Below are positions 24,906-34,000 of a DNA stretch of 64,000 nt, piece after piece (the stretch's first letter is position 1; every line of letters begins with the position of its first letter). Both the position numbers and the translations under genes were made by a program. The stretch is from Candidatus Gastranaerophilales bacterium. GTDB lineage: Bacteria; Cyanobacteriota; Vampirovibrionia; Gastranaerophilales; Gastranaerophilaceae. Where the stretch lies: the NCBI GenBank assembly GCA_028693235.1, contig JAQUVW010000005.1, forward strand, positions 62,001 to 126,000. Direction: 5' to 3'. The notes under the pieces were generated by a model. It was not told the origin of the DNA, made no database searches, and was given only the letters and a program-made list of their open reading frames with translations.

Positions 24906-25751
24906 TTAGACATCAATCTCGCCTACAAATGAATAATCAGCTCTTCCTGTCATATATACGTTATGATTTATGTCGTTTTTTGAGCCGTCCCACTCTATTG
25001 TCAAAGAGCCTCCCGGAAGATTAACTTTAACTTTTTTGTCGACAAGTCCATTGAGGATAGCTGCGACAGTCGAAGCACATGCCCCTGTTCCGCAAGCTAA
25101 TGTGATAGCACAGCCTCTTTCCCAAACGTCTAAATTTATTTCATTTTTATTCAATATTTTAATAAATTCTACATTTGTTTTTTCGGGGAATAAGATATTT
25201 GTTTCAATTTCGCCACCATACTTCAGCACCAAATCTTTTGTATTATCATCAGTTACGATGATACAATGCGGGTTCCCCATGCTCACTGCGTTTGCGGTGA
25301 ATGTTCTATTTGATGTTTTTACTTCAAAATTTAAATTATTGTTTACGTCTACAGGGATTTTTTTTGTTTCAAGAACCGGTTTGTTCATATTTACGCGAAC
25401 GTGTTCTTTGTCGACAATTTTGGGTATAATTACACCTGCTTTTGTGTCTACGCTAAATTCTTTTTTGTCGACCAGTTTGTGATCGAAAACGTATCTGGCA
25501 AAACACCGCATACCGTTGCCACACATTTGGGCTATGGTGCCGTCTGAGTTATAAAAGAACCAGCCGATGTCTGTGTTTTGGGTCTTTGGGTTTATTATTA
25601 TTAATCCGTCAGCTCCGATACCGAAGTGCCTGTCGCACAATTTTTTTGCTAAATCTTCTTTTGAAATTTGAGTTTTTTTATATTCTTCAAAATCTAAAAC
25701 TACAAAGTCGTTGCCTAGTCCTTGCATTTTAGTAAATTTTATTTTTGTCAT
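24906..25751 (-). CDS. dapF: Diaminopimelate epimerase DapF
   Basis: 281 residues. The N-terminal FTKMQGLGNDFVVLD, the catalytic CGNGMRCFAR (Cys77) and the second catalytic LACGTGACAS (Cys220), plus MGNPHCIIV, are all family hallmarks. It converts LL- to meso-diaminopimelate for lysine and peptidoglycan, so this organism uses meso-DAP cross-links. It sits between the peptide-transporter ATPase and a GHL10 protein gene on the same strand. Confidence 0.97.
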   Translation of the reverse strand: MTKIKFTKMQGLGNDFVVLDFEEYKKTQISKEDLAKKLCDRHFGIGADGLIIINPKTQNTDIGWFFYNSDGTIAQMCGNGMRCFARYVFDHKLVDKKEFSVDTKAGVIIPKIVDKEHVRVNMNKPVLETKKIPVDVNNNLNFEVKTSNRTFTANAVSMGNPHCIIVTDDNTKDLVLKYGGEIETNILFPEKTNVEFIKILNKNEINLDVWERGCAITLACGTGACASTVAAILNGLVDKKVKVNLPGGSLTIEWDGSKNDINHNVYMTGRADYSFVGEIDV

Positions 25752-25792
25752 AATAATACCCGTTTGCTCATTTGTACTGTTATTGTATCACT

Positions 25793-27934
25793 TTATGCCA
25801 TGACTGCAATATCGGCTTCATTTTCGCATTTTTTTCTGAATTTTTTCTTTTTCTTAGTTTTTACGGTTGTACTTTTTTTAGAGCATTGTTGAGTTTGTGT
25901 TTTTACGGTTTGGGTGTCTTCAGGTTTGAATACACGAGCTTGTAGTGCTTCTACATATTTGTTATCTAAATGAGCATAATCAAACATAATAACGCCGTTT
26001 GCTTTTAGTTTTCTTGATTCTTGTATTTGCATCAAAAGGTCATCAATAGAGCCACCCATAAAGGTTACAAATAGACCTGCGTAGACTTTTGTGCAAGGCT
26101 GAGAGTTCATTTTTATATCGCTGAGCATATTGGAGGCTGTGTTGGTGTCGCTTGTCAGCAAAAGTGGCGTATAACCGTCTATAATATTGAGTGTAGACCA
26201 ACTTTTCCAATCTTGCATTTTGGTTTCAAGAGCCTTTTGTCTGTCAGGGAAAACCACAGTAGTTAGTAATATATTTTTAGGTTTAGTTATTTTTCTTACT
26301 TCTTTTACGAAATCTGTTATTTTATCCTGACGATATCTTGCCCATAAATCCCAAGATTCTGTACCGTATTTAATGGTGACAGGGTCAACGTTATATAGGT
26401 TTTTGAATTCATCTCTTGCGTATTGTGTATAGCCCCAATTTGACATGTCATAGCTCGGGAATTTCGCAGCAATAGATTGGGGGTAACGTATATAATCAAG
26501 ATTTATTCCGTCTGGTCGATATTTGGTTATGATTTCTTTAAGCAAATCCAGCAAGTAATCCTGAACGGCAGGATTTGCAGGGTCTATAAAGTATCCGTTG
26601 TGTTCTGATAGAGAAGCAACTGGAGAATTTGAAGCATATCCGGCTTTTGTGGTATTTGCCCAGTCTGGATGGACATTTAAAACGTGTTTTGTGTTGCCGA
26701 CAGGATTTTGGTTGCCGACGTAAAATGTTTCAAACCAGATATTTACTTTAATTCCTCGTTTGTGGCATTCGTCAATCCATACTCTCAAGGGGTCAAAGCC
26801 GACAAATTCTTCTCTTTGATTTGTTACGTTGTAATCATTTAAAACCTTGCTAGGGAAAATAGTTTTGCCGTGGAAGTATGTTTCAAGGAATATGTTGTTA
26901 ATTCCTGCTGCATCTAAGTTTTGTACTGTTTTGACAATTTCATCAGGACTTTTTTCTATTGGTCTTATCCAGACGCCTTTGAGTTCGTCAGCCTTGTATG
27001 GGATTGCATTTTTAATTGCCATATTAGCTGCTTCCATAGCGTCACTTATGAGAATTTGAGCATTTTGATTGTCTGTTTCAGCTTTTCTCAATAAATCTTT
27101 TGATTTATTGATATACATGGTAGCTTTTTTGTCGTTATACAAAATGTCCATATCGGAGTAATATTGCATTAAAGAGTTTGCTTCTTTAATTTTTTCTTTT
27201 GCTGCAAAAATAAGGCTGTCTTGGGTTAGGTAAGATTTTATTTTTTTATTTTGTGTATCAATATAGATTTTTGAGCCGATAGAAATATTTTCATTAATCC
27301 AATTTTTAGCACTGCCGTGACCGCTGATAACAAAGCCTGTTGTCGGAATTAAAGAGTCAGCACCGTTTAGTTGAATTACCGTGTTTTGGTAAACAATTGC
27401 TTCTGTTCCGAACTCATTGGTTCCGGTTTTAATGCCGTATTGAGGGGTGTAAATTACAAGTTGGTTTGCACCTCTAAGTCCCGGGAAATAGCTGTTTGCA
27501 CCTGTTGCAACAGAAGGGTCAATAGCACTGATGTTACGTGCGGCTTCTTTATATACAAATTCTACAGGCGGTTGAGTTGCAACAATAGGAAATATCGGCT
27601 TGACGGTATTATCTTCTATCCCCATTTGATTGGTGATGTTTTGTGTGTTTGAAACGGGTTTTGTATTTACAATGTTTATTGATTGTTTGTTAGTTGAAAC
27701 AGCCGGAGTCGTTGCGACCTTTTTAATATTCGGAGCTGCTTTTTTGTTAGCTTGTACCGTTAATTTTTTATTAGCTGATTGTTTAACGGCACTTTTTCTG
27801 ATAATGGTTGTTGTTTTGCTCTGCACAGGTCGATATGGTGCGGTGTAAGACTTTAACACGCCCTCTTGAGCTGCAACTGATAGTGGAAGGAGGCATAAAG
27901 CTCCTAATATTATAGATTTTACAAGATTTTTCAT
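25793..27934 (-). CDS. Secreted GHL10-family glycoside-hydrolase-like protein
   Basis: About 713 residues from the ATG at 27934; a TTG further upstream is less likely. A signal peptide (MKNLVKSIILGALCLLPLSV) is followed by a Lys/Thr/Pro-rich linker to ~135 and a 'ATGANSYFPGLRGANQLVIYTPQY' type region. The core (~325-620) has the GHL10 pattern: GVWIRP, AGINNIFLETYFHG, WIDECHKRGIKVNIWFETF and DGINLDYIRYP, then AYDEFKNLYN and IIDGYTPLL. These are TIM-barrel motifs of the family formerly DUF187. Substrate is unknown; a cell-envelope glycan is plausible given the dapF neighbour. The C-terminal tail is highly basic. Confidence 0.8.
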   Translation of the reverse strand: MKNLVKSIILGALCLLPLSVAAQEGVLKSYTAPYRPVQSKTTTIIRKSAVKQSANKKLTVQANKKAAPNIKKVATTPAVSTNKQSINIVNTKPVSNTQNITNQMGIEDNTVKPIFPIVATQPPVEFVYKEAARNISAIDPSVATGANSYFPGLRGANQLVIYTPQYGIKTGTNEFGTEAIVYQNTVIQLNGADSLIPTTGFVISGHGSAKNWINENISIGSKIYIDTQNKKIKSYLTQDSLIFAAKEKIKEANSLMQYYSDMDILYNDKKATMYINKSKDLLRKAETDNQNAQILISDAMEAANMAIKNAIPYKADELKGVWIRPIEKSPDEIVKTVQNLDAAGINNIFLETYFHGKTIFPSKVLNDYNVTNQREEFVGFDPLRVWIDECHKRGIKVNIWFETFYVGNQNPVGNTKHVLNVHPDWANTTKAGYASNSPVASLSEHNGYFIDPANPAVQDYLLDLLKEIITKYRPDGINLDYIRYPQSIAAKFPSYDMSNWGYTQYARDEFKNLYNVDPVTIKYGTESWDLWARYRQDKITDFVKEVRKITKPKNILLTTVVFPDRQKALETKMQDWKSWSTLNIIDGYTPLLLTSDTNTASNMLSDIKMNSQPCTKVYAGLFVTFMGGSIDDLLMQIQESRKLKANGVIMFDYAHLDNKYVEALQARVFKPEDTQTVKTQTQQCSKKSTTVKTKKKKKFRKKCENEADIAVMA

Positions 27935-28084
27935 ATTTTGATAGTACAATAATGCGTTATGAATTTAATCATTAAAATAACCTATTTTTCGGCGTCATCA
28001 TTAAGAAAAAGTTAATATTAAAAGTTTTTTGAATTTTTATATTATTATGGAAATATATTTAATTTATGACAGGAGTCGATTTTT

Positions 28085-29134
28085 ATGAAATATAAAGATT
28101 ATTATGAAATATTAGGGGTTGACAGAAGTTCAACCGACGCCCAAATTAAATCTGCATATAGGAAATTAGCTCGAAAATATCATCCTGACGTAAATAAATC
28201 CGCTGACGCTGTTGATAAATTTAAAGATATCAACGAATCTTATGAGGTGCTTTCTGACAAAGAGAAACGCTCAAGATACGATAGTCTTGGTGCAAATTGG
28301 AATCAAGGTTCTGATTTTACGCCACCGCCGGGGTTCGATGGATTTAACTTTAATCAAGGAGGTTTTGGCGGTGGTCAAACTTATACACACGGGTTTGAAG
28401 GTGGCGGAGATTTCTCTGACTTTTTCAGCTCTTTGTTTGGTGATTTGATGGGTGGTCAACGTGCTCAAAGACAAAGACAGGGCGGTTTTTCTTATGAAGA
28501 TTTAGGCGGTTTTGCTTCTCGAGGACAAGCAAGGCAAAAAACTCATCCTAAAAATACAAATCTTGATGTTACTCAAGAATTAAATGTTTCAGCCAAAGAC
28601 CTTATGCAAGATAAGCCCATAAGTGTAAAATTAAATACCATGGAAAAATGTATGAAATGTAACGGTGTAGGCTCAATTTGCCATAGTTGCGGCGGAACGG
28701 GATTTGTTACAAATTCTAAAAATTTAAGCGTAAAAATTCCTAAAGGTATAAAAGAAGGTCAAAAAATCAGACTTTCAAAAGAGGGCAAATCTGATGATTA
28801 CGGTCAAAAAGGTGACTTGTATTTCGTTATAAAATTCAAAGATAAAGATTATACAATTAATGGCGAAGACTTGACTAAAGTGGTTGAAATAACACCATCT
28901 GATGCCGTATTGGGCTGCAAAAAAGATATTTCAACTCTCCATGGAACAGTCGGTATTAAAATCCCTGCTAAAACTCAATCAGGAAAAACATTACGATTAA
29001 AAGACTTAGGTCTGCCGAAAAAATCAGGTGGTTTTGGCAATCTAAATGTAAAAATTTCAATAAATATACCCTCAGACCTTTCAGAGGCTCAAATTGAGTT
29101 GTATAAAAAGTTGAGTGAGCTTGAAAAAAAATAG
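28085..29134 (+). CDS. DnaJ/CbpA-like co-chaperone with half-size zinc region
   Basis: 349 residues. J-domain 1-68 with HPD at 33-35, then a Gly/Phe-rich region (~75-150), C-terminal beta domains I and II. Between them is a short cysteine region with only two CxxCxG motifs (Cys189/192 and Cys199/202) instead of the four in DnaJ. CbpA has none, so this is intermediate. It would stimulate DnaK ATPase and bind substrates. No dnaK or grpE is nearby. AGGAG lies 9 bases before the ATG. Confidence 0.87.
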   Translation: MKYKDYYEILGVDRSSTDAQIKSAYRKLARKYHPDVNKSADAVDKFKDINESYEVLSDKEKRSRYDSLGANWNQGSDFTPPPGFDGFNFNQGGFGGGQTYTHGFEGGGDFSDFFSSLFGDLMGGQRAQRQRQGGFSYEDLGGFASRGQARQKTHPKNTNLDVTQELNVSAKDLMQDKPISVKLNTMEKCMKCNGVGSICHSCGGTGFVTNSKNLSVKIPKGIKEGQKIRLSKEGKSDDYGQKGDLYFVIKFKDKDYTINGEDLTKVVEITPSDAVLGCKKDISTLHGTVGIKIPAKTQSGKTLRLKDLGLPKKSGGFGNLNVKISINIPSDLSEAQIELYKKLSELEKK

Positions 29135-29150
29135 AAATATTTTAAAAAAA

Positions 29151-29642
29151 TTAAATATTCAAAAAGGTACAAAGCTTGTCCCAAATGCCTTTTAGCTTTT
29201 TAGAATGGGGTATTAGAGCTGATTGGTGATAGCCCTTATACTCCTGAATTATATTTTGTGGAAGTTCTTCACCTTTTTGCAGGGTGAATGCTATCATTTC
29301 TAAATATTCGTCTTGTTCTTGAGCGTAAGAAAAATCACGGCGTCTTAAATCGTCATCTGCCTCTCTATGACAAAGGGCATGCCAAGCTGTTTCAACGGAG
29401 CTGTCGTGCATGTCTTGAGGAAAATTTAGCAATGCTTCACGTACAGGTATTTTAGCTGTAAGAGCGGCGAAAATAAGCCTGCTTACGTGCATTCTTGCAT
29501 CTGATATATTTTGAGTTTTGAATGTAGCTTTTTCTTCAGCAGACATAAGCTTCTTTCTCTTTTTTACGAGTTTGAAGCTTGAAAGTTCGTCGCCCATTTT
29601 CTTAAAATAATTTAGAATATTTATTTTGCTAAACTTGAACAT
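29151..29642 (-). CDS. Uncharacterised protein co-transcribed with a BlaI-type repressor
   Basis: 163 residues, no signal peptide or membrane helix. The first ~40 residues are basic (KLVKKRKKLMSAEEK). A conserved-looking core has RMHVSRLIFAALTAKIPVREALLNFP and a His/Asp/Arg-rich segment (HALCHREADDDLRRRD). I do not recognise the family. The start overlaps the regulator gene by 22 bases; an alternative ATG at 29597 would remove the overlap. BlaI family regulators usually neighbour an M56 sensor peptidase, which this is not. Confidence 0.6.
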   Translation of the reverse strand: MFKFSKINILNYFKKMGDELSSFKLVKKRKKLMSAEEKATFKTQNISDARMHVSRLIFAALTAKIPVREALLNFPQDMHDSSVETAWHALCHREADDDLRRRDFSYAQEQDEYLEMIAFTLQKGEELPQNIIQEYKGYHQSALIPHSKKLKGIWDKLCTFLNI

Positions 29643-29971
29643 TCTTTTTCAAGTGCTTTCATAAGAGAACGGATATCGTTGTTGAAATATTGTCCGGCAA
29701 GCCTTTTGATAGCTGATTTAGCCATGTCGTCTCTTGAGGAAGTAGATTTGTAGTAGAATTTTTTGCCTCTTTTGTATCTTGCAAGCATATCTTTTTCGAC
29801 AAGCCTATCCATTACTGTTTTTACAGTTGTATAAGCTCTGACATTTCCGCTTTTATTGATATCTTCAAGTACCTCGCTAACTGATATTGTGTTAGCTGTT
29901 TCTGTGCTTTCTTCCATCGTCCATACTGCACTTAAAATCTCATTTTCCAATGAGCCATGAGTATAATTCAT
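29621..29971 (-). CDS. BlaI/MecI/CopY-family transcriptional repressor
   Basis: 116 residues. The winged helix (~1-85) carries SLENEILSAVWTMEES, then TTVKTVMDRLVEKDMLARYKRGKKFYYKS, the standard PF03965 pattern; the C-terminal helix (SAIKRLAGQYFNNDIRSLMKAL) is the dimerisation part. Family members repress beta-lactamase, copper or other stress genes and are released by proteolysis or metal. No BlaR1-like sensor is adjacent. A near-perfect palindrome, ACTACAATTATAGT, lies at 29998-30011, 27 bases upstream of the start, and may be its operator. Confidence 0.88.
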   Translation of the reverse strand: MNYTHGSLENEILSAVWTMEESTETANTISVSEVLEDINKSGNVRAYTTVKTVMDRLVEKDMLARYKRGKKFYYKSTSSRDDMAKSAIKRLAGQYFNNDIRSLMKALEKECSSLAK

Positions 29972-29997
29972 TATAAAACATTCCTTATTTGCAATTC

Positions 29998-30011
29998 ACT
30001 ACAATTATAGT
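29998..30011. promoter_or_regulatory. Putative operator of the BlaI-type repressor
   Basis: ACTACAATTATAGT, a 14-base inverted repeat with one mismatched pair, located just upstream of the repressor start. BlaI/MecI operators contain TACA-N2-TGTA-type dyads, which this resembles. Autoregulation is inferred from position only. Confidence 0.4.
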
Positions 30012-30060
30012 AATACAAAAACAAAAAAATTCAATAGTAAAAAAGCAAAGCTTAAGAAAT

Positions 30061-30318
30061 TTATCTTTTTAAATCTTCAAAGTCAAAACTAATATCTTGT
30101 AATGTAATATCTTTGTCGTTTGAAGTATTTCCCATGTAAATTATATTTTTACCTCTTTTGACTTCATTAGACGAGATAGATTTGTGATCCATCTTGTCGC
30201 CGAAAGAGGAGCTTATTTTTTGAAATCCTTTACTTTGTTTACTATTGCAACCAGTTGTAGAGATAACCAGTGTTATCGCCAACAAAGATATGCAGAAATA
30301 TTTTCCGAAATTTTTCAT
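30061..30318 (-). CDS. Small lipoprotein, unknown function
   Basis: 85 residues. A lipoprotein signal with lipobox STTGC (Cys24) follows a hydrophobic stretch (~8-22). The mature part (~60 residues) is polar with no recognisable domain; it ends ISFDFEDLKR. It lies between the BlaI regulator and the nuclease gene on the same strand but about 45 bases from the latter and 90 from the former. The short length and clear signal make a real exported protein likely. Confidence 0.6.
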   Translation of the reverse strand: MKNFGKYFCISLLAITLVISTTGCNSKQSKGFQKISSSFGDKMDHKSISSNEVKRGKNIIYMGNTSNDKDITLQDISFDFEDLKR

Positions 30319-30365
30319 ACGAGGTTTACCGTGCTTAGTTTTTAGTTATATATGATATTACCAAA

Positions 30366-31013
30366 TTAGCATAAATTTTTCAGATCACAATTTTTGCATG
30401 TTGAAGTTGTTGATTTTTTTCTATGTTTTTTATCTCTTACACTTTCTACTATTCCCGTAATTTTTGATTTATATCCATCAATTAAAAAATCATCCGTTTG
30501 TATGACTTCAGTTGTTTTGTTTTTCAGATTTACGTAGATGAAGCTCAAAATACAATGATTATAAGGGTTTAGGTCTTTTAGAATTTCATTTATAGCATAG
30601 AGATAAATTGCAGTTTGCAAGTCGGATTTTGCGTTTTCTGGGATGGAACCTGTTTTCCAGTCGTATATTATGTATTCATTATCTTTTTTTATTATGGCGT
30701 CAATTCTGCCTGTAAGCCAAAAATTACCAAGCTTTACATTGAAAGGATATTCTGTATGTAAAGTATCGTTTGGCTGTATTTTTTGAGTTAAGAAATTTTC
30801 CCATAATTCTTTTTCTGTTGAGGTTAATATCTCAACAAACTTAGATATGTCTTTGTTTTGGAGGTAATAGTTGATTAAGGAGTGGATATTTTTACCTTGT
30901 TCTGCAGCTTGAGATTTTGAGGGGATTTTTATATTGTTTTCATATATAAGTTCAAATTTTTTAGGGCATTTTTTAAATGTTTTCAGCATATTTGCAGAAA
31001 AATTATTCAACAT
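30366..31013 (-). CDS. PD-(D/E)XK nuclease with AddB/Cas4-type iron-sulfur cysteines
   Basis: 215 residues. Motifs are GRIDAI (Asp105), YDWKTG (Asp118, Lys120) and a downstream QTAIYLYA helix, the RecB-family nuclease pattern. Four cysteines (16, 206, 209, 215; N-terminal KKCPKKFE and C-terminal CKNCDLKNLC) match the iron-sulfur 'staple' seen in AddB and Cas4. The ATG overlaps the helicase stop by 11 bases, so the pair is co-translated and likely forms one complex acting on DNA ends. No cas gene is nearby, so a repair/recombination role is favoured over Cas4. Confidence 0.83.
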   Translation of the reverse strand: MLNNFSANMLKTFKKCPKKFELIYENNIKIPSKSQAAEQGKNIHSLINYYLQNKDISKFVEILTSTEKELWENFLTQKIQPNDTLHTEYPFNVKLGNFWLTGRIDAIIKKDNEYIIYDWKTGSIPENAKSDLQTAIYLYAINEILKDLNPYNHCILSFIYVNLKNKTTEVIQTDDFLIDGYKSKITGIVESVRDKKHRKKSTTSTCKNCDLKNLC

Positions 31014-34000
31014 AGTTGTCCTCCGAAATTATTTTGAACAAGGTAGAAATTGTCGGTTTCTTACGTTTAATATATGCCTTAGCACAAGAAAGATAGAGGT
31101 CTTTTTTTGCTCTTGTAATTCCTACATATAGTAGACGTAAAGTTTCTTCAACTTGCTCTTGCTTGAGTTCGTCTATATTTTTTTGTTTATAATTTGGGTT
31201 TAGTTTTTTTATTGTTTCGATAAAATGCGAATTTGATTTAATGTTTAGATTGTTGATATTCGTTGCGTAGTTTTCTTCAATAAGTTCCGGAATAAATACA
31301 TAATCAAACTCATCGCCTTTTGATTTGTGCATGGTCATTATTTGGACGGAGCCTTGTTGGATTTCGTTGTTTTCATTTTCCGAGTTGAAAAATTTATAAT
31401 TCGGTAAATTGGGACGTTTTGCAATGGCAATCAACTTTTCTATGATAGTTTCGGGTTTTTTATATTCTGCGGAAAGCCGTTTTATAATCATTGCGACAAG
31501 ATATACATTTGATTTTTCTATCGGGGTTGAAAAATAATACAGCCCTGCTTTTACTGCTAATGTGTCAAAATCCAGATATGAGTTTTCTATCCAATAAACA
31601 GTATCTGTGTAAAGTTGAATTAATCCGTTAGCTTTGATTTCTGCCAAATCAGTCGTTATAAAAGGTCTTTTTAAGTCTTTTAAATAGGTTTGTTGAGAGG
31701 CTGTAAGTTCAATTTTTTGTATTTTATTTAATGCAGTTGAAAACTCTATAATATGCTTGTTATTCCAAGGTTCAAATGCAATATTAATAATTGAAAAAAT
31801 TATTTTAAATATATTTTTTTCACCCAATGAGTCATTTCTCGTTATGGTATGAAACCCTGTTTCTTGGAGGATTTTATTGTAGTTGTTTACTTGGTAGTTG
31901 TTTCTTAGTAAAAGTGCTATTGAGGCGTTTGGGTTTATCGAAAAAATATTTTTTATAGTTTTTATAATATAGTTATGTTCTTCTTTTTCATTGGCAAAAA
32001 TATTGGCGACAATTCCATTCTCTGGGCTTGGATTTTTATTTGTTGATTTCATTTCTATATCATAAAATGCATTCGGTAAGGTTTTTGAATATGTTTTTAG
32101 GATTTTATTTGCAAGACTATATACAGGCTCAGAGCATCTTTGAGAGGAGTCCATTTCTACGCAGTTTGAATTGTGCAAAAAATCTTTGAAATTTTTCAAG
32201 TCAGAATTAGTAAAAGTCGCAGTTATGGCTTGGTTTACATCGCCACACCTAATGAGGTTTTTATGCTTTGCACTGAGCATTTTTAGCAATTTTTGTTGCA
32301 ATGATGATGAATCTTGAGCCTCATCTTCAATTATAAATTCGCACAAATTTTGGTAATAATCCAAAATATCTTGATTTTTTTCTAAGATTTTTACTGCTAA
32401 ATCAAGCATGTCATCGTAGTCTATCAAATTATTTTCTCTTAAAAGTTTGTTGTATTCATTGAAGAATTTTACGAAATTTTTAATTTCTTTGTATTCTGAT
32501 TCTAAGTTGAAATTATCAGATGACAATTTAATCGCAGATATAGCACTTTGATATTTTTCGGCATTTTCAGCGTCAAGTTTAAGATTGAAGATAGCATTTG
32601 TTATGATTTTTTGTTTTTGTATATCATCGCATATTTCAAAATTTTCATTCAAATTAACTTTTGCATAGTTAGAATTTTCTTTAATTATTCTGAGTGCTAA
32701 ACCATGGATTGTGCTTATGTTAGGTAGCTCGTGGCTGTCAGGGTTTGCGGCTTTAATCCTTTCTTTGAAGTTTTTTGCAGCAGCGTCCATATATGTCAAA
32801 ACAAAAATATTTTCAGCTTTTGTTCCCATATTCATAAGTTTAAGAATCAAGGCTAATAAAATAGTCGTTTTGCCGGCTCCGGGAACCGCCATAATCCCCA
32901 TTTGACCTTTTTTGTAGTCAAGTACGGGAGCTTGGTCGCTTCGGGGCGTAAAAGCCCGTTGCGGTTGCTGTTTTTTTATATTATTTTCTTTGAAAAAGTC
33001 TAAAATCCCTCCGAAATTTTCATTTCCCAAGTTATCGTACAGGCTCGCAAATGCATATATGTTTTTTTCTGAGCAAAGCATAAGTTTTCTTAGTGTGCGT
33101 GCTGTTTTTTCTCGAGAAAGAGTCAAATTATCTTCGTAATTAAATTCTTTTTTGTCCCAATCCGCATTGAAAACCCAAGCGTTGTAAAGGGTTCCTATGT
33201 CTTGTTTTTGCCAGTTTGGTGATGAAATATCAAGCCAAAACTGATATTTTGTTTTTATTTCAGAGTCAATGATTTTTTGCGGGCTTCCTACTAATATGCA
33301 GTTTTCTTTTATATCATCTCCAACAGCCGGATTTTCGCTTATTATGCTGTTCTCAAGTTGGATTGCAAAGTTTTTTTGTGCTTTTGCATTTTCAGTTCCG
33401 AAGGCTTTTTCAAAGCTTTCAACTTCTTTTAAAAGGAAAGAAAATTTGTTCGTATCGTCAGGCGAGAGCTTTTCTGATAGGATTTTTTCATATATATTTA
33501 AAAGCTTTTCAGATAATGAGTTTTTTGTCTGTTTCAATTCGTTTGATATGTTTAAAAAATCTTGATATTTTTGTGTAAAATTAGAGTTTTCAAACTCAAA
33601 ATATATCAGTTGATTGTTTTCTTTAAAGTCGTGGAAAATTTTATAACAATATTTCAACGGTATTTTTAAGATATCTGTAAATAAAACCCTTATTTCAATT
33701 GGTTCTATTTTTAAATTCCAATCAGGATTTGTGAGTTTCAAGAGTGCGAGGGCATTTTTTATGCCGGAATTTTCAAAAAGTTTTTCGTTTCCACTCAAAA
33801 ATTGGAATTCAATATCCAGCTCGTTAGCTATTTCTGCGATAGAAAATTTCAAAACCTCATCAATGTTAGGTGTTACAATGCTTATTTCAGAAGGTTTTGC
33901 TTCTTTTTCAAAAAGACCCGCAATCATTTTTTTCAAAGAATCGAAAAGGTCGAGCCTCTTGGTATAGCTTTTAATTTTTATAATGTCAGATGAGTGTTGC

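Noticed and set aside
24970-25482. 170-codon plus-strand frame antisense to dapF
   Set aside because: Shadow of the clearly conserved dapF coding frame with both catalytic Cys motifs on the other strand.
27371-27848. Plus-strand frames antisense to the GHL10 gene
   Set aside because: Hydrophobic, cysteine-rich shadows of the linker and N-terminal region of the minus-strand gene; no start signals.
30366-31013. Cas4
   Set aside because: Nuclease and cysteine motifs fit, but the gene overlaps a helicase and no CRISPR array or other cas gene is present.
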